Source of the DNA: Sophora flavescens
Taxonomy: Eukaryota; Streptophyta; Magnoliopsida; Fabales; Fabaceae
Assembly: GCA_030762895.1 (NCBI GenBank)
Contig: CM061067.1
Location: 49,439,667 to 49,503,666, forward strand
Length of the DNA: 64,000 nt
Direction of reading: 5' to 3'
Part shown: in pieces, positions 54,999 through 64,000 of the stretch
Layout: every line of letters begins with the position of its first letter
Position numbering within the stretch: the stretch's first letter is position 1
Program-made: the position numbers and the translations under genes
The notes under the pieces: generated by a model
Told to the model about the DNA's origin: nothing
The model's input: the letters and a program-made list of their open reading frames with translations, nothing else
Databases searched by the model: none

Positions 54999-56627
54999 TG
55001 ATGAGTGTGATTCCACCTCATCTTTGTCCATCATTTTGCATGCATTTTCATGTAGTTTAGGCATATTTTTATTAGATTTTAGGTTAATTTTCCTTTGGAA
55101 CGGGTAAGGCGGTTTTCGTGTGTTGTTTTGCAGATATCAAGGGTAAATTGCTCAAGATCAACCATGATGAAGTTTGGATGAAGATGGAGCTTTAAAACTG
55201 AAGAAAATGAGCCAAACAGAGCCCATCACGGCCTAGCCGTGATGACCATCACGGCCTAGCCGTGATGCCCATCACAGCCATGATCGAGCAAAACTGAAAA
55301 AGAAGAAAGGTCAAGTCGAAGTCATCACGGCCTGGCCGTGATAGCCATCACGGCCGTGACCCAAAACCACCATAAGTCAGAGCACATCACAGCCCAGCCG
55401 TGAAATTCATCACGGGCCATGAAAGGAAGGCTCGCGTCGCGAGCAGCATCTCGCGTCGCGAGAAATTGAATTTTCCAGATTTGCAGAGGCAGAGACCGTC
55501 ACGGCCTGGCCGTGATGGCCATCACGGCCGTGACGCGCATTACTTGGACCTGAAGAAACCGAAATAGATCAGATTTTGAGTTGGTTTGGGACTCTAACTT
55601 CCCCATTTCTATAAATATGGACCAAGGCATCAGAAACAAAAAAGGATCAACACATTAGGGGCTACTACTCTAGGCATAGATTTAGGATCTCTTCTCCTCT
55701 TCTCCTCTCTTCTCTTTTCTGATTTTCACTATGTTGTCAACCCAGCTTGTCATCTCCATGGCAAGACTGGAGTAGTAGCTTAGTTTCTAGGGATTAGGGC
55801 TCTGCCCAAGGTTTGTAAATAATGTTAATTTGATGTAAAATCTTTGTTAATTACGAATTGTTTTAGATCTGATTTCTAGTGTGTTTATCACTCATAAATT
55901 TAGGCAACCGTTTATTTACGTGACATAGACATTCTAAGGAGGAACCTAGCGGTGAACTTAGGATTTCTAGGGTGTTTCACACGTAAAGCCCGGCAGCCAC
56001 TGGTTTGTGAGATGTGAATGATCCAAGGAGGAACCTAGCGGTGAACTTAGGTTGTTTGCATGACCGAGACATTCCAAGGAGGAACCTAGCGGTGAACTTG
56101 GGTGTCGGACCTATAGAATTCAGACTTGGGACTGAAATCACGAGAGTTAGAAGCCGTCCCTCGAGGAGCAACGAGTTGTCACGGAACGCAAAGGGTCCAA
56201 TCTGGGATCGACTACCACGAGAGTAGGGGTCGGGTCAATTGGGCACGGCTTTTGTAACCCGAGAGGGAGCTTAAGCTATCAGAGGATAAACTCGCCTTCA
56301 AGGCAATTTCGGTAATCAACAAAGGTAAATCTGTTAGCAACATAAACAGCCTCAAAGGTAACCCAAATCCCTAGGAATTCGTTTTAGATCTGAAAAACCC
56401 CATAAATAATTGTTTTCTGTTTTAATTGTTCTCTGCTCATCTATCTTTCAATTCAAAAACCAATTTCAAAACCCTCTCTAAAAAGTCCAGAACTTAATCG
56501 ATTCGAAATTCATTGTGCTTCGGGAACACAGTCTCTGTGGGTTCGATATCTTTTATTACTTGACGGCAGTCCGGTACACTTGCCGGATTCGCACGAGCGT
56601 CGTCGCACGTCGACTGACGCGACATCA
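54999..56627 (+). repeat. 3' LTR of Athila-like element B
   Basis: 1,629 bp, same ends as 49145-50726. The palindrome array at 55225-55300 has an extra ATCACGGCCTAGCCGTGAT pair relative to the 5' LTR. Otherwise only a few differences. Confidence 0.92.
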
Positions 56628-56632
56628 GTTAG

Positions 56633-58135
56633 CCGAAAGCCAATCCATGTCAAGGATCACATCTATCTGCTACATAGGAAAACAAGTAAGGTCCACAAGA
56701 AATGTCCTATTTTCAACAACTATAGGACACTGTAAGCAAAAATACATAGTGATCAAAGGATCACTAGTAGGGGTAGATACTGTCAGGGTAGAGGGTAGCT
56801 GAGAAATGGGTAAATGTAAATGATCTACACACTCATGGGACACAAAAGAATGTGTAGTGCCTGAATCAAACAACATAGACGAGAGTCTGCCAGATATTAA
56901 ACACATACCTTGAATAAGATCTGCAGATTGAGAGAACTCAGATCCTCTCACTGTAAACACCCTCCCCGTGGCCTGAGGTCTGGCCGCCTGTCGTCCTGCT
57001 ACTGGAACTCCTCTCCCAGCTCCACCTTTGTTTGCTCTGATTCCTCGTCCAGCAGCTAGCAGTTGCTGCCTAGCTCTCTGTATGTAGTCACGAGCCAGGT
57101 GACCTGGTTTACCACAAACAATACAGCCATATTTCTCCTGACAGTCTCTAATATAATGTGGTCCCCCGCATCCAAAACAAATTGGGGCCCTCTGCTGCTG
57201 GCCCTCTCTGGTAACTGGTGCTGGTGGTGCAGATGTCTGAGCGCTATGCCCCGGTCTAGTATATGGTCCTCTCCTCCACTGAGAACCTCTGTCACCTCTC
57301 CTCTGCTGACCTGCTCTGGTAGGACCCCCACTACGCTGTTGCCTCTGCTCTGCAGCCTGCCTCTGGTCCATACTCTCAATGGCACTGCACCTCTCTACAA
57401 GCTCTGCGAAACTCAGGATATCCGAGGGCACTATAACCCTCCTCAATTCATGTCGTAAACCCTCCTTGAATCTCCGGCACATCCAGTCCTCATATGGAAA
57501 CCTCTGGTAGAACTCAGAAAACTGAATCGGTGCCTCAAATCTGGCCGCATAATCACCAACAGACCGGTCACCCTGCTGGAGACTAATGAACTCTTTCTCC
57601 TTCTCGCACTTGATAACCGCGGGAAGTACTTCTCAACGAAACACTCTCTGAACAGCTCCCAACTGATCAATCTGCCCTCATCCTCTAGCAATCTCCTCTT
57701 GTCTCTCTACCAAGACTCAGCCCCTTCGGTCTTCATGAAGGCGGCATAGGTCACCTTCCTGTCATCTCTGCATCTCATGGTATCAAAGATCTTCTCGGGC
57801 TCCTGTATCCACCACTCTGCTCGCTATGGATCATACTCTCCACCAAACTGTGGTGGTTTACCTTTGAGGAAGGTCGCCAATCCTGCATCCTCAGCCTCAA
57901 CGGCCCTCATCCTATCCTGTCGTTCCTATAACTCTGCCTCTCTCTGTACCCTCTGACCATTCTGTTGCGCCTTTTGCAACAGAACAGATGCTAACTCATG
58001 AATAGTCTGAAGGGTCTCGACGGACTCTCCTCCACCTCCAATCCCTGCCTCCGGTTGATGAGGCTCGTCCTCTACACCCTCTATAGCTCTACCACCACCA
58101 CGTCTGTCGCGTCCTCGTCCTCGGCCTCGATCCAT
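56633..58135 (-). pseudogene. chromovirus gag and protease
   Basis: Starts at 58135 with MDRGRGRGRDRRGGG (GR-rich N-terminus). Stops near 57925, 57824 and 57708 interrupt the capsid region (FGGEYDP, AEWWIQEPEKIFD, TYAAFMKTEGA). A long frame 57482-56670 carries two zinc knuckles: CFGCGGPHYIRDC (complete) and CIVCGKPGHLARDY, in which the last Cys is a Tyr. The protease active site DSG is in MLFDSGTTHSFVS (about 56876-56838). A stop follows FLVDLTCFPM; the frame then reads DVILDMDWLS to 56633, where element B enters. Confidence 0.88.
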
Positions 58136-58227
58136 GATCCCGTTAAAATAAATCATTAGCCCATATCAATATGACATATAATACTGCATAAAACTGGAAT
58201 ATAAATACTATATGCCATACGACCAAA

Positions 58228-59648
58228 TGAGACGCCCCGACGTCCCATTAAAAGAAACCAAAAATATTAAGATCTAATTTCGTTATTATCATTAAGCTAA
58301 TATATTAAAACAGTGAAAAAAGTAAAAACTTAAAATATACACAACATATATACATACATACATAACATATACACCTCAAGACCTGATATAGTACAGTAGA
58401 GGGAAATCCGATCAGTCGGATCCCAAAATGCACAAACCGATAATCAAACAGAAAATAAAAACAACATCTTAAAGAGATAAGACGCACTGACCATAGACTC
58501 TGTACTCAACTATGAGGATCCATTGCTCGTCCTCCAACGTCTGGCTCATACGAGATCCCATCAAGCTCCTCCATAGCTGGCTCCCCTATAGGATCTTCTC
58601 ATCACGATCACATAAAAAAAACATATGCAATATAGAGAAGACATGGATAAGAAACCATATAATATCAAACGTGGAAAGGGTTTTGCTACATTTAATTAAA
58701 TAACGGCACACTAAGCATCTGTCTCCCAAGTATAATTAAATGTATTTAGTGTGCCGTTATTTAATTAAATGTATGTAAACGCTTTCCACGTTTGATGTTA
58801 TATGGAAGATATTACGAGAAACATAACGAACGGAGTTTCGACATAAAAGAGGATGATTTATCTTCGGTTTTTGAAGAAAAGGAGCAGAGAAGAAGATAGA
58901 TATACTTGCTACGATCACAACCACGTACTTCGTTTCGTGATTGGACGATCGAAACTCTCACCACTCTCACTAGAAGCTCTTATCTCTCTAAGATTTCTCT
59001 CTCCCTCTCTCTAAAACCTCTCCTTTCTTTTTCTCAGTTGCTCTTTGCTTCTGTTTTTCGTTTGGTGGCTAAGTGACTTATGTCACTTAATCCACCTTTT
59101 ATTTTTACAAGTTCACACTGCCACGCTCGAGCATGAAAACGGCCACACTTGAGCGTGGGAATTGCCACGCTTGAGCGTGGAAAGCCACCGCGCCATGCAT
59201 CCACTCACAGTCTGCCACGTAAGTCCTAATGACATGTGGCAAGTCAAAGCATGGCCCTTGTCTGGTTGACTTGGGTGCTTGAGTGTTGGTGTAACCACGC
59301 TCGAGTGTTGACTTTTGACAAAAAGTCAACTCTTTGCGTTCAGGGTCCGTTCGATGTCTGATTGCGCTCAAATTTGAGATATAGGCTCATTAGGACCTAA
59401 TAAACAACCTAAAACCATCAAAAAGGCCTAATCTCAACTCTAACTCCAAAATTCTTATTCCATACTCAAACATCTCAAAGACGCTAACGGGAAACCCTAA
59501 TTGGTCTCTAAGTTCAAACTCACCCGAAAAAGCTGCGTACTTTCCATGCAAAGGTTCATAGACCTTAACCAATCTCTTAACTATATAATCCAAGTCTTAA
59601 ACATGTTCCTCTTACATAAAACAAAATCATAAAAACAGGGATGCTACA
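58228..59648 (-). repeat. 5' LTR of the chromovirus, deleted and fold-back rearranged
   Basis: 1,421 bp; ends match the 3' LTR (TGTAGCATCC... and ...GGCGTCTCA). About 1 kb in the middle is replaced by an inverted copy of adjacent LTR sequence: 58655-58714 and 58746-58805 are roughly 60-base inverted repeats around a 31-base spacer. Palindromes CCACGCTTGAGCGTGG (59164-59179) and relatives are present as in the 3' LTR. Confidence 0.9.
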
Positions 59649-60632
59649 AGGTTTCTCTTTTAAAATTTTACAAAATTTTTGTTTATTTCAAAGTTGAGAA
59701 ATATATTTTTAGTGATTCTTCAAGTTTTCAGAAAAATGGTTTTCCAAAAAGAAAAGTGGTGGTGAAAACTGTAACATCCAAAAAATCAACTACTAGTTAA
59801 TTTGATAGGAATTAAATTATTAGAATTATTATATTTCAAATTTGAAGTGCTTAAAATCTCGTAAGTGGCTCAAAAAAGGTTAAATAGATAGTTTGATTGT
59901 TTTAGGCCCAATTTTTCATAATAGACTTCCTATGACTCGATACCTAACTTCATATGGATATTTCGTAACCAAAGAGAACTTTTTTGAATTCGAGGTATTC
60001 ATAAGAAGTGTAGCTCTGTCTATTAGCTTTCCAAAGACACCAAATTAGTCCAAATTGTATTCTTGTAGCTCAAGTTATGATCAAATTCGTACGCACTATT
60101 CATGTTCCAGTGCCAGAACCGTTCTTCTAACTTGTATCCCTGTTTTGACCATCTAAACGTCCGTTTCAGATTTCGTGGTATTCATAAAAGTTGTAGAAAA
60201 TTATTTTATCTTCCAAATATATAACCTTTATAATTTTTGAATGTCTATAACTCAAGATATGTGCGAAATTCAGAACCATATGCAGGGTAAGAGGGCTTAG
60301 CATATTTTCACACGTTTTGGGTTATTGGGGGCTCTATAGATAAAATATTAACACTCTTAGGGTGCATTTTTTAACCCTAATTACACCTAGAAACTCAGAA
60401 ACGGCTAAGAAGAGAAGAAATTCAAGGATTAAGAAGAGAGAGTTATGGAAGAGGGAGTTTAGGAAGAGGAAGATGAGGATAACTCTTGGTAAACGTTAGG
60501 ATTCGTCGTAGGGATCGCTTGGAGCTACATGGAGGTCTTCAAGAGGTGAGTGAAAACAACCTTTTCTCAACCTTCCATGGTGCAAACTATGATTTTTAAG
60601 AGTTTTGAATGCAAGAACCAATAGTTGATCAT

Positions 60633-60944
60633 GGTGTTTGGAGGAGCTTATTTAAGCTCCTTTTGACTTATCTGATGACATAAGCTCTTATGCAGTGTGT
60701 TTGATAGAGCTTATAAAAATAACTTATGCCATCCCATAAGGAGTTTTTGACTTATTTTCATAAGTCACTGGGAGAAGCTTATGGAATTATCATAAGAGCT
60801 TATGCACTAAATACCCTCTCCGTGTTTTTCACTATTCGAATCCTCTCATGCCCCTTTCTTTCTTTAAGATCTTATGGCATAAGCTCTCATGCGATAAGGT
60901 CTTATGTGATAAGCTCTTAATTAAGTTGTTTACCCAAACGCACC
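60633..60944. mobile_element. MITE-like element rich in GCTTAT/ATAAGC
   Basis: About 310 bp between GGTGTTTGGAGGAGCTTA and TAAGCTCTTAATTAAG...CCAAACGCACC. The ends pair imperfectly as terminal inverted repeats (GGTG.TTTGG). The inside has many GCTTAT and ATAAGC motifs in both orientations, a pattern I associate with a common legume/eudicot MITE group. No clear target duplication was fixed, so the exact ends are approximate. Confidence 0.5.
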
Positions 60945-61059
60945 CCAAATCATATTTTCTAAATTAGGGGTTTTGTATAAAAACGAAATAAATATTAAAT
61001 TAAGTGATTATTACTATGAATTATGTGATTATATATGAAATTGGTATGAGTTTATTATT

Positions 61060-61370
61060 GATTGATATGTCTTTATATGTTATATATGATGTTATAGTGT
61101 TGTCGTGATATGCTTTGTTATGTTATATGATGTTCTAGTGTTGTCGTGACATACTCTGTTATGTTACATGATGTTATCGTGTTGTCTTAACATGATATGT
61201 TGTGTATATAATGTTATAGTGTTATCGTGACATGCTCTTTTACATTATATGGTGTTATAGTGTTGTCGTGACATGTTCTAGTATGTTAATTATATGATAT
61301 TATAGTGTTGATGTGACATGCTCTATTATGTTATAAGATGTGACAGAGTTGCCTTGGCATGATATTATAT
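61060..61370 (+). repeat. 45-50 bp tandem repeat (ATGTTATAGTGTTGTCGTGACATG)-type
   Basis: About six to seven imperfect units sharing TTATAGTGTTGTCGTGACAT with variable AT-rich spacers, in LTR L3. Confidence 0.8.
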
Positions 61371-62769
61371 CATTGTTAGTGATACATGGAGTCTAAGAAC
61401 CCATTTAGTAGTCATCTGGTGTAACACCTGGTTTTTCACTGTTTACTGTTTTTATATCAGTTAAACAAACATAAATGTCTATAATTTTATTTTTAAATCT
61501 AGAAAATGATTTTGGATAAACCAAGGTCATATTCATACTCTACTTTACCGTAGAGAGCTACGATTCAATTTTGGGTCGAAAATTCAGACGAAACCCGGTC
61601 TGCGATTTAATGACAGTAAGAATTTTACTGCTCAAATGACCTAATTTTGACTCGTGAACGAAAAACTTACGGTTTTTTTGAAGTTTCCTACTTCTTTGGC
61701 TATTTTAAAATTTTTCACTTAAAAAGTGAAATATATATATTATACGGGTGTTATACGAAATCAGGTAATATTGAGTAATACTGAGAATTTGTCTCAAATA
61801 AGGTTTTCCAGTTCAAATTATAGATTTTTGAACAAAAATGAGTTTTATGGAATTTTGACAAGTATACAAAACAAATTTCCAACGTAAAAGGATTTTCGGT
61901 AAACAATGAGTTATTTCCGTCAACTTGGATAGGTTGAGGAAACTTTGGTTTTGTTTTGTATTTCACATAACAAAAATGGTTTAAATGAACCAAGCAACCG
62001 AGACCTCAGTTCTAGAGTTCTATGATATGGGCTCGGGATCTGAAAGGTGAAGTTATGGACTAAATGTCCTATAAACCGTATATTTGGTTTTGTGCACTAA
62101 AATCTACGTGTCCAAGGCTGGTGCATCGGTATGGATTTCGTGATTTGTACATCTTTTAACTTGGAGTCTGTTATTTTGGAATGAGGTATTAAACTTGAAA
62201 GTTTAAAATGGCGATTTGGTCGTGAGACTTTTAGCTCCGCCACATAAAGATTGAACACAAAGAAAACAACAAGAAAAAAACGTTTTACATGCATTTCAGG
62301 GCAGACGTGCCTTTGCATAGGACTTGAATGCTTGATGGCAAGTATTCATGACATTTGCATCACTGTGCCTTGATGGATATATGACCACAAAAATCATGTG
62401 CTATACGTAGACACCACTTTGCCTCGTTTTGGACTATGGAATGGTTATTTGAACTTTGCCATATCTGGCATTGATTCTGCCTTATTTGGCAATTGGAATC
62501 TGATCAGCTCATTTATTTGTTGGTTGGAGCTCCGGAGATTAGGTCTCAAAGTTAGTATTGAATATTGAAGTGGTTTTTAAAAGGGTTACGACTATCGGGT
62601 ATGAAACCCTTTGATAAATATATATTGTTTATCTTTGAATATACATGTTAAGTGGTAAATGAGAGTCGTACATGTGGTTATTGTTTTAAAATCCATATAT
62701 TGGTTCTCACCCTTGCATGCTTTATTGTTGGTCTTCTTTCTGTATGGGTATGTTATTATCTGAGTTTTG

Positions 62770-63262
62770 ATGGATCCCGCCATACCATTAGCACATATGG
62801 GGGTTCGAAGCCTCCATTTTGAGGATGAAGATAACATAAATGCGTGGGTGATCCACCCGGGGGGCCATGTCTTTCGTTATACTGGGCATGTGCACACTAT
62901 AGAGTGTACGATTGAGACGGGGCCCTAGAGAGAGCATATGTCTATGGAGACGATTGAGGTATCGCTACCTCCTTTATGGCTACATGTACAATATCTTATC
63001 GATCATGGACAGCTGGAGGCTCAGCCCTTAGCTGAGGCATCACCTAAGCCAGCTCCAGAGGAGATTGTGGTGGACCTAGAAGAGATGGTTATTGACCCTG
63101 AGGAGGATCCGGAGGAGTACGTAGAGGATCGATGTACCTGAGTACATACCTTTGGACGATGATGACGATTCACCCGATGAGGGTGTTGCTGTGTCTTCAT
63201 CCGACTCATCGGCGGGGAGTGGGATTGACCCTGGTTTTCCAATGGGTACCATTAGTCTATGA
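62770..63262 (+). pseudogene. LTR-internal acidic ORF, broken copy
   Basis: ATG 62770: MDPAIPLAHMG, FEDEDNINAWVIHPGG, then an in-frame TAG at 62926-62928. The same frame continues (MSMETIEVSLPPLWLHVQ; EEDPEEYVED) to about 63132, where one extra base shifts it; the other frame reads DVPEYIPLDDDDDSPDEG and a serine-rich end to TGA 63260-63262. The order of motifs is that of the intact 172-aa ORF at 8884-9402. Distance to the LTR 3' end is 424 bases (461 in the other copy). Function unknown. Confidence 0.5.
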
Positions 63263-63466
63263 CCAGCTATAGGTAGTTTCACCTTTGGGGTAGTGATTCC
63301 GTCAGTCTTTCTGGCTACTGAGAGCCATGATTTTTGTATACGGCCCTAGACGTTTCACTATGTGTCCTTATGTTTTTATTTCCTTTCTTGGTTTGGAGAA
63401 TGGCATGTTTTGATGAAGGCCCTATATAGTTTATACCTTGTACGAAACTAATAATGCATATATATA

Positions 63467-63468
<2 letters not shown>

Positions 63469-63504
<36 letters not shown>
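63469..63504. repeat. (GT)n microsatellite
   Basis: About 18 GT units in the L4 LTR, after a short (AT)n. Confidence 0.97.
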
Positions 63505-63509
<5 letters not shown>

Positions 63510-63690
63510 TAGGTGGTTGTATGTTGTTAGATGTTGTCAAGTTAACAAGAAAAGGAAAAAAATTTATCACCAATTTTGGTATTAAGCGAAGTATTAGAAA
63601 ACGTTATTTTCCGAAAGTCACTAGCATAATTGAATTTTATTTTCTGCAACGTGTTACTGTGTGATGACCCTAGAAGAGGTGTCTCATTTG

Positions 63691-63702
63691 TGGTATCAAA
63701 GC
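63691..63702 (+). other. primer-binding site of element L4
   Basis: TGGTATCAAAGC, four bases after the LTR end; complementary, with one mismatch, to the 3' end of initiator tRNA-Met, the usual primer of chromoviruses. Confidence 0.75.
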
Positions 63703-63871
63703 TGGTTGAGTCTTTCGGGAATGTTGAGGAATAGGTCTATTGTGTTAATGTTGTGTGTTATCTGATTAAGAATTGTTTGAAATTACTTCTTAGAAGTAAT
63801 GTGTGGTAACGAGTAAGTTTACGTTTCAGTTTTTGGTTTTGGTTTAACTGATTGTGATTTTCAGGTCATTT

Positions 63872-64000
63872 ATGGAACCAATTGTTGAACCAGAAGCTGG
63901 ACGTGGACGTGGTCGTTGACGTGGACGCGGTCGTGGAAGGGGCCGTAGAGGCGGTCGTGTTGGCGGCCGTGGTAATATGAATGAGGATTATGAGGAAGGT
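63872..64000 (+). pseudogene. start of gag of element L4 (cut by window end)
   Basis: ATG at 63872 opens MEPIVEPEAGRGRGR, then a TGA at 63917-63919 (probably a former CGA) and more GR-rich sequence (RGRGRGRGRRGGRVGGRG, then MNEDYEEG) to the window end. The GR-rich start resembles that of the chromovirus gag at 58135. The gag continues outside the window. Confidence 0.65.

Larger units (their letters stand above)
49145..56627 (+). mobile_element. non-autonomous Athila-like element B (gag-protease) with perfect TSD
   Basis: 5' LTR 49145-50726, primer site 50733-50750, gag and protease 50883-53195, noncoding 53196-54998, 3' LTR 54999-56627. GTTAG flanks both ends (49140-49144, 56628-56632). There is no RT, RNase H or integrase between the protease and the 3' LTR. 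LTRs (1,582 and 1,629 bp) are nearly identical except for an indel in a palindrome array. The zinc knuckle and tRNA-Asp-type primer site fit Athila. Confidence 0.92.
38346..59648 (-). mobile_element. Tekay/Del-like chromovirus (Ty3-gypsy) carrying two nested elements
   Basis: On the minus strand: 5' LTR (59648-58228), gag and protease (58135-56633), RT/RNase H (49139-47761), integrase (41871-40860), polypurine tract, 3' LTR (40839-38346). AGGTT occurs on both sides (38341-38345, 59649-59653). Two plus-strand Athila-like elements interrupt it at 41872-47760 (in RNase H) and 49145-56627 (at the protease/RT boundary). RT sequence (AFRTRFGHYEYLVMPFGV, FIDDILIYS, FLGLAGYYRRFIEGFSKI) resembles the Tekay/Del clade. 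Stops, frameshifts and loss of the integrase C-terminus, with the chromodomain, make it inactive. Just inside the 5' LTR no clean primer site is seen (TGGTCGTATGGC instead of an iMet-type TGGTATCAGAGC). Confidence 0.9.
32818..59769 (+). mobile_element. long LTR L2 (open to the right), host of nested elements
   Basis: Starts TGTAACACCCCAGTTTTTAC at 32818. Its own sequence is 32818-32864, 36498-38345 and 59649-59769; in between are the solo LTR 32865-36497 and the chromovirus 38346-59648. LTR L3 enters at 59770. The part 36960-37460 is unusually GC-rich for the region. Confidence 0.65.
59770..61419 (+). mobile_element. long LTR L3 (open to the right)
   Basis: Starts TGTAACATCCAAAAAATC at 59770, preceded by AAAAC. 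A purine-rich leader with GAGAAGAAATTCAAGG (about 60411) and TTCAAGAGGTGAGTG (60538) follows the same layout as the sister LTRs. It holds a MITE (60633-60944) and a 45-50 bp repeat (61060-61370). LTR L4 enters at 61420; the rest of L3 is outside the window. No gene. Confidence 0.6.
61420..63686 (+). mobile_element. 5' LTR of element L4 (continues past the window)
   Basis: Starts TGTAACACCTGGTTTTTC and ends AAGAGGTGTCTCA, followed by a primer site. Compared with the solo LTR 32865-36497: 61420-61768 matches 32865-33212, and 61769-62700 matches 34950-36065, so about 1.7 kb, including the TATA-like box and leader, is missing. Conversely it carries the LTR-internal ORF (62770-63262) that the solo LTR lacks. 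GCAACCGAGACCTCAG (about 61995) corresponds to CCGAGACATCGGG. Confidence 0.8.

Noticed and set aside
59105..59371. Antisense frames with HAQA-type repeats in the chromovirus LTR
   Set aside because: Produced by the CCACGCTTGAGCGTGG palindromes; no support as a gene.
62938..63141. Separate 67-aa gene starting MSMETIEV
   Set aside because: In the same frame as the upstream MDP reading after a single TAG; better read as part of the broken LTR ORF.

Overview
This window looks like plant nuclear DNA, most likely from a eudicot with a repeat-rich genome. I favour a legume, tentatively, because of the Ogre/Tat-type and Athila-type elements and a GCTTAT/ATAAGC-rich MITE. The DNA is AT-rich. I found no intact host gene, no tRNA or rRNA gene and no CRISPR array. 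Nearly everything that can be recognised is transposable-element DNA, stacked by repeated insertion of one element into another. Many insertion boundaries can be set to the base because the target-site duplications (TSDs) are readable.

Left part (1-25,871): the tail of a LINE-like element (1-249); a compact non-autonomous Helitron on the minus strand with both termini visible (742-2721); then a degenerate autonomous Helitron on the plus strand that encodes a RepHel protein (HUH replication initiator plus PIF1-type helicase) from 3373. Its helicase is split at 8422/23185 by a 14.8-kb insertion flanked by TCATT/TCAAT. That insertion is a minus-strand long LTR (8423-23184) which itself received an Ogre/Tat-like Ty3 element (9757-about 21620). 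The Ogre-like element carries minisatellites in and beside its LTRs and an in-frame fusion of pre-RT sequence to the second half of integrase. Beyond the helicase C-terminus lies an antisense, broken two-B3-domain gene (24180-25108), possibly captured by the Helitron.

Right part (25,872-64,000): a nest of long LTRs of one superfamily (ends TGTAAC... / ...GTTACA, GTCACA), all on the plus strand. LTR L1 starts at 25872 and contains a 4.27-kb solo LTR (26637-30909, TSD AGGAG) and LTR L2 (from 32818). L2 contains a 3.6-kb solo LTR (32865-36497, TSD TATAT), a 21.3-kb minus-strand Tekay/Del-like chromovirus (38346-59648, TSD AGGTT) and LTR L3 (from 59770). L3 contains the 5' end of element L4 (from 61420: LTR, tRNA-iMet primer site, start of gag). 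The chromovirus is interrupted by two plus-strand non-autonomous Athila-like elements: A (41872-47760, TSD TTCAG; gag fragment only) and B (49145-56627, TSD GTTAG; gag-protease only).

Most unusual observations: an acidic open reading frame inside the 3' part of two LTRs (8884-9402 minus, 62770-63262 plus) that I cannot assign to a known retroelement protein; CG-rich palindrome arrays in both LTRs and post-gag DNA of Athila-like elements A and B; a hairpin shared by A and B with a compensatory base-pair change; a fold-back rearrangement in the chromovirus 5' LTR; and a B3 gene antisense to the Helitron helicase. All identifications come from reading motifs; no database search was run.
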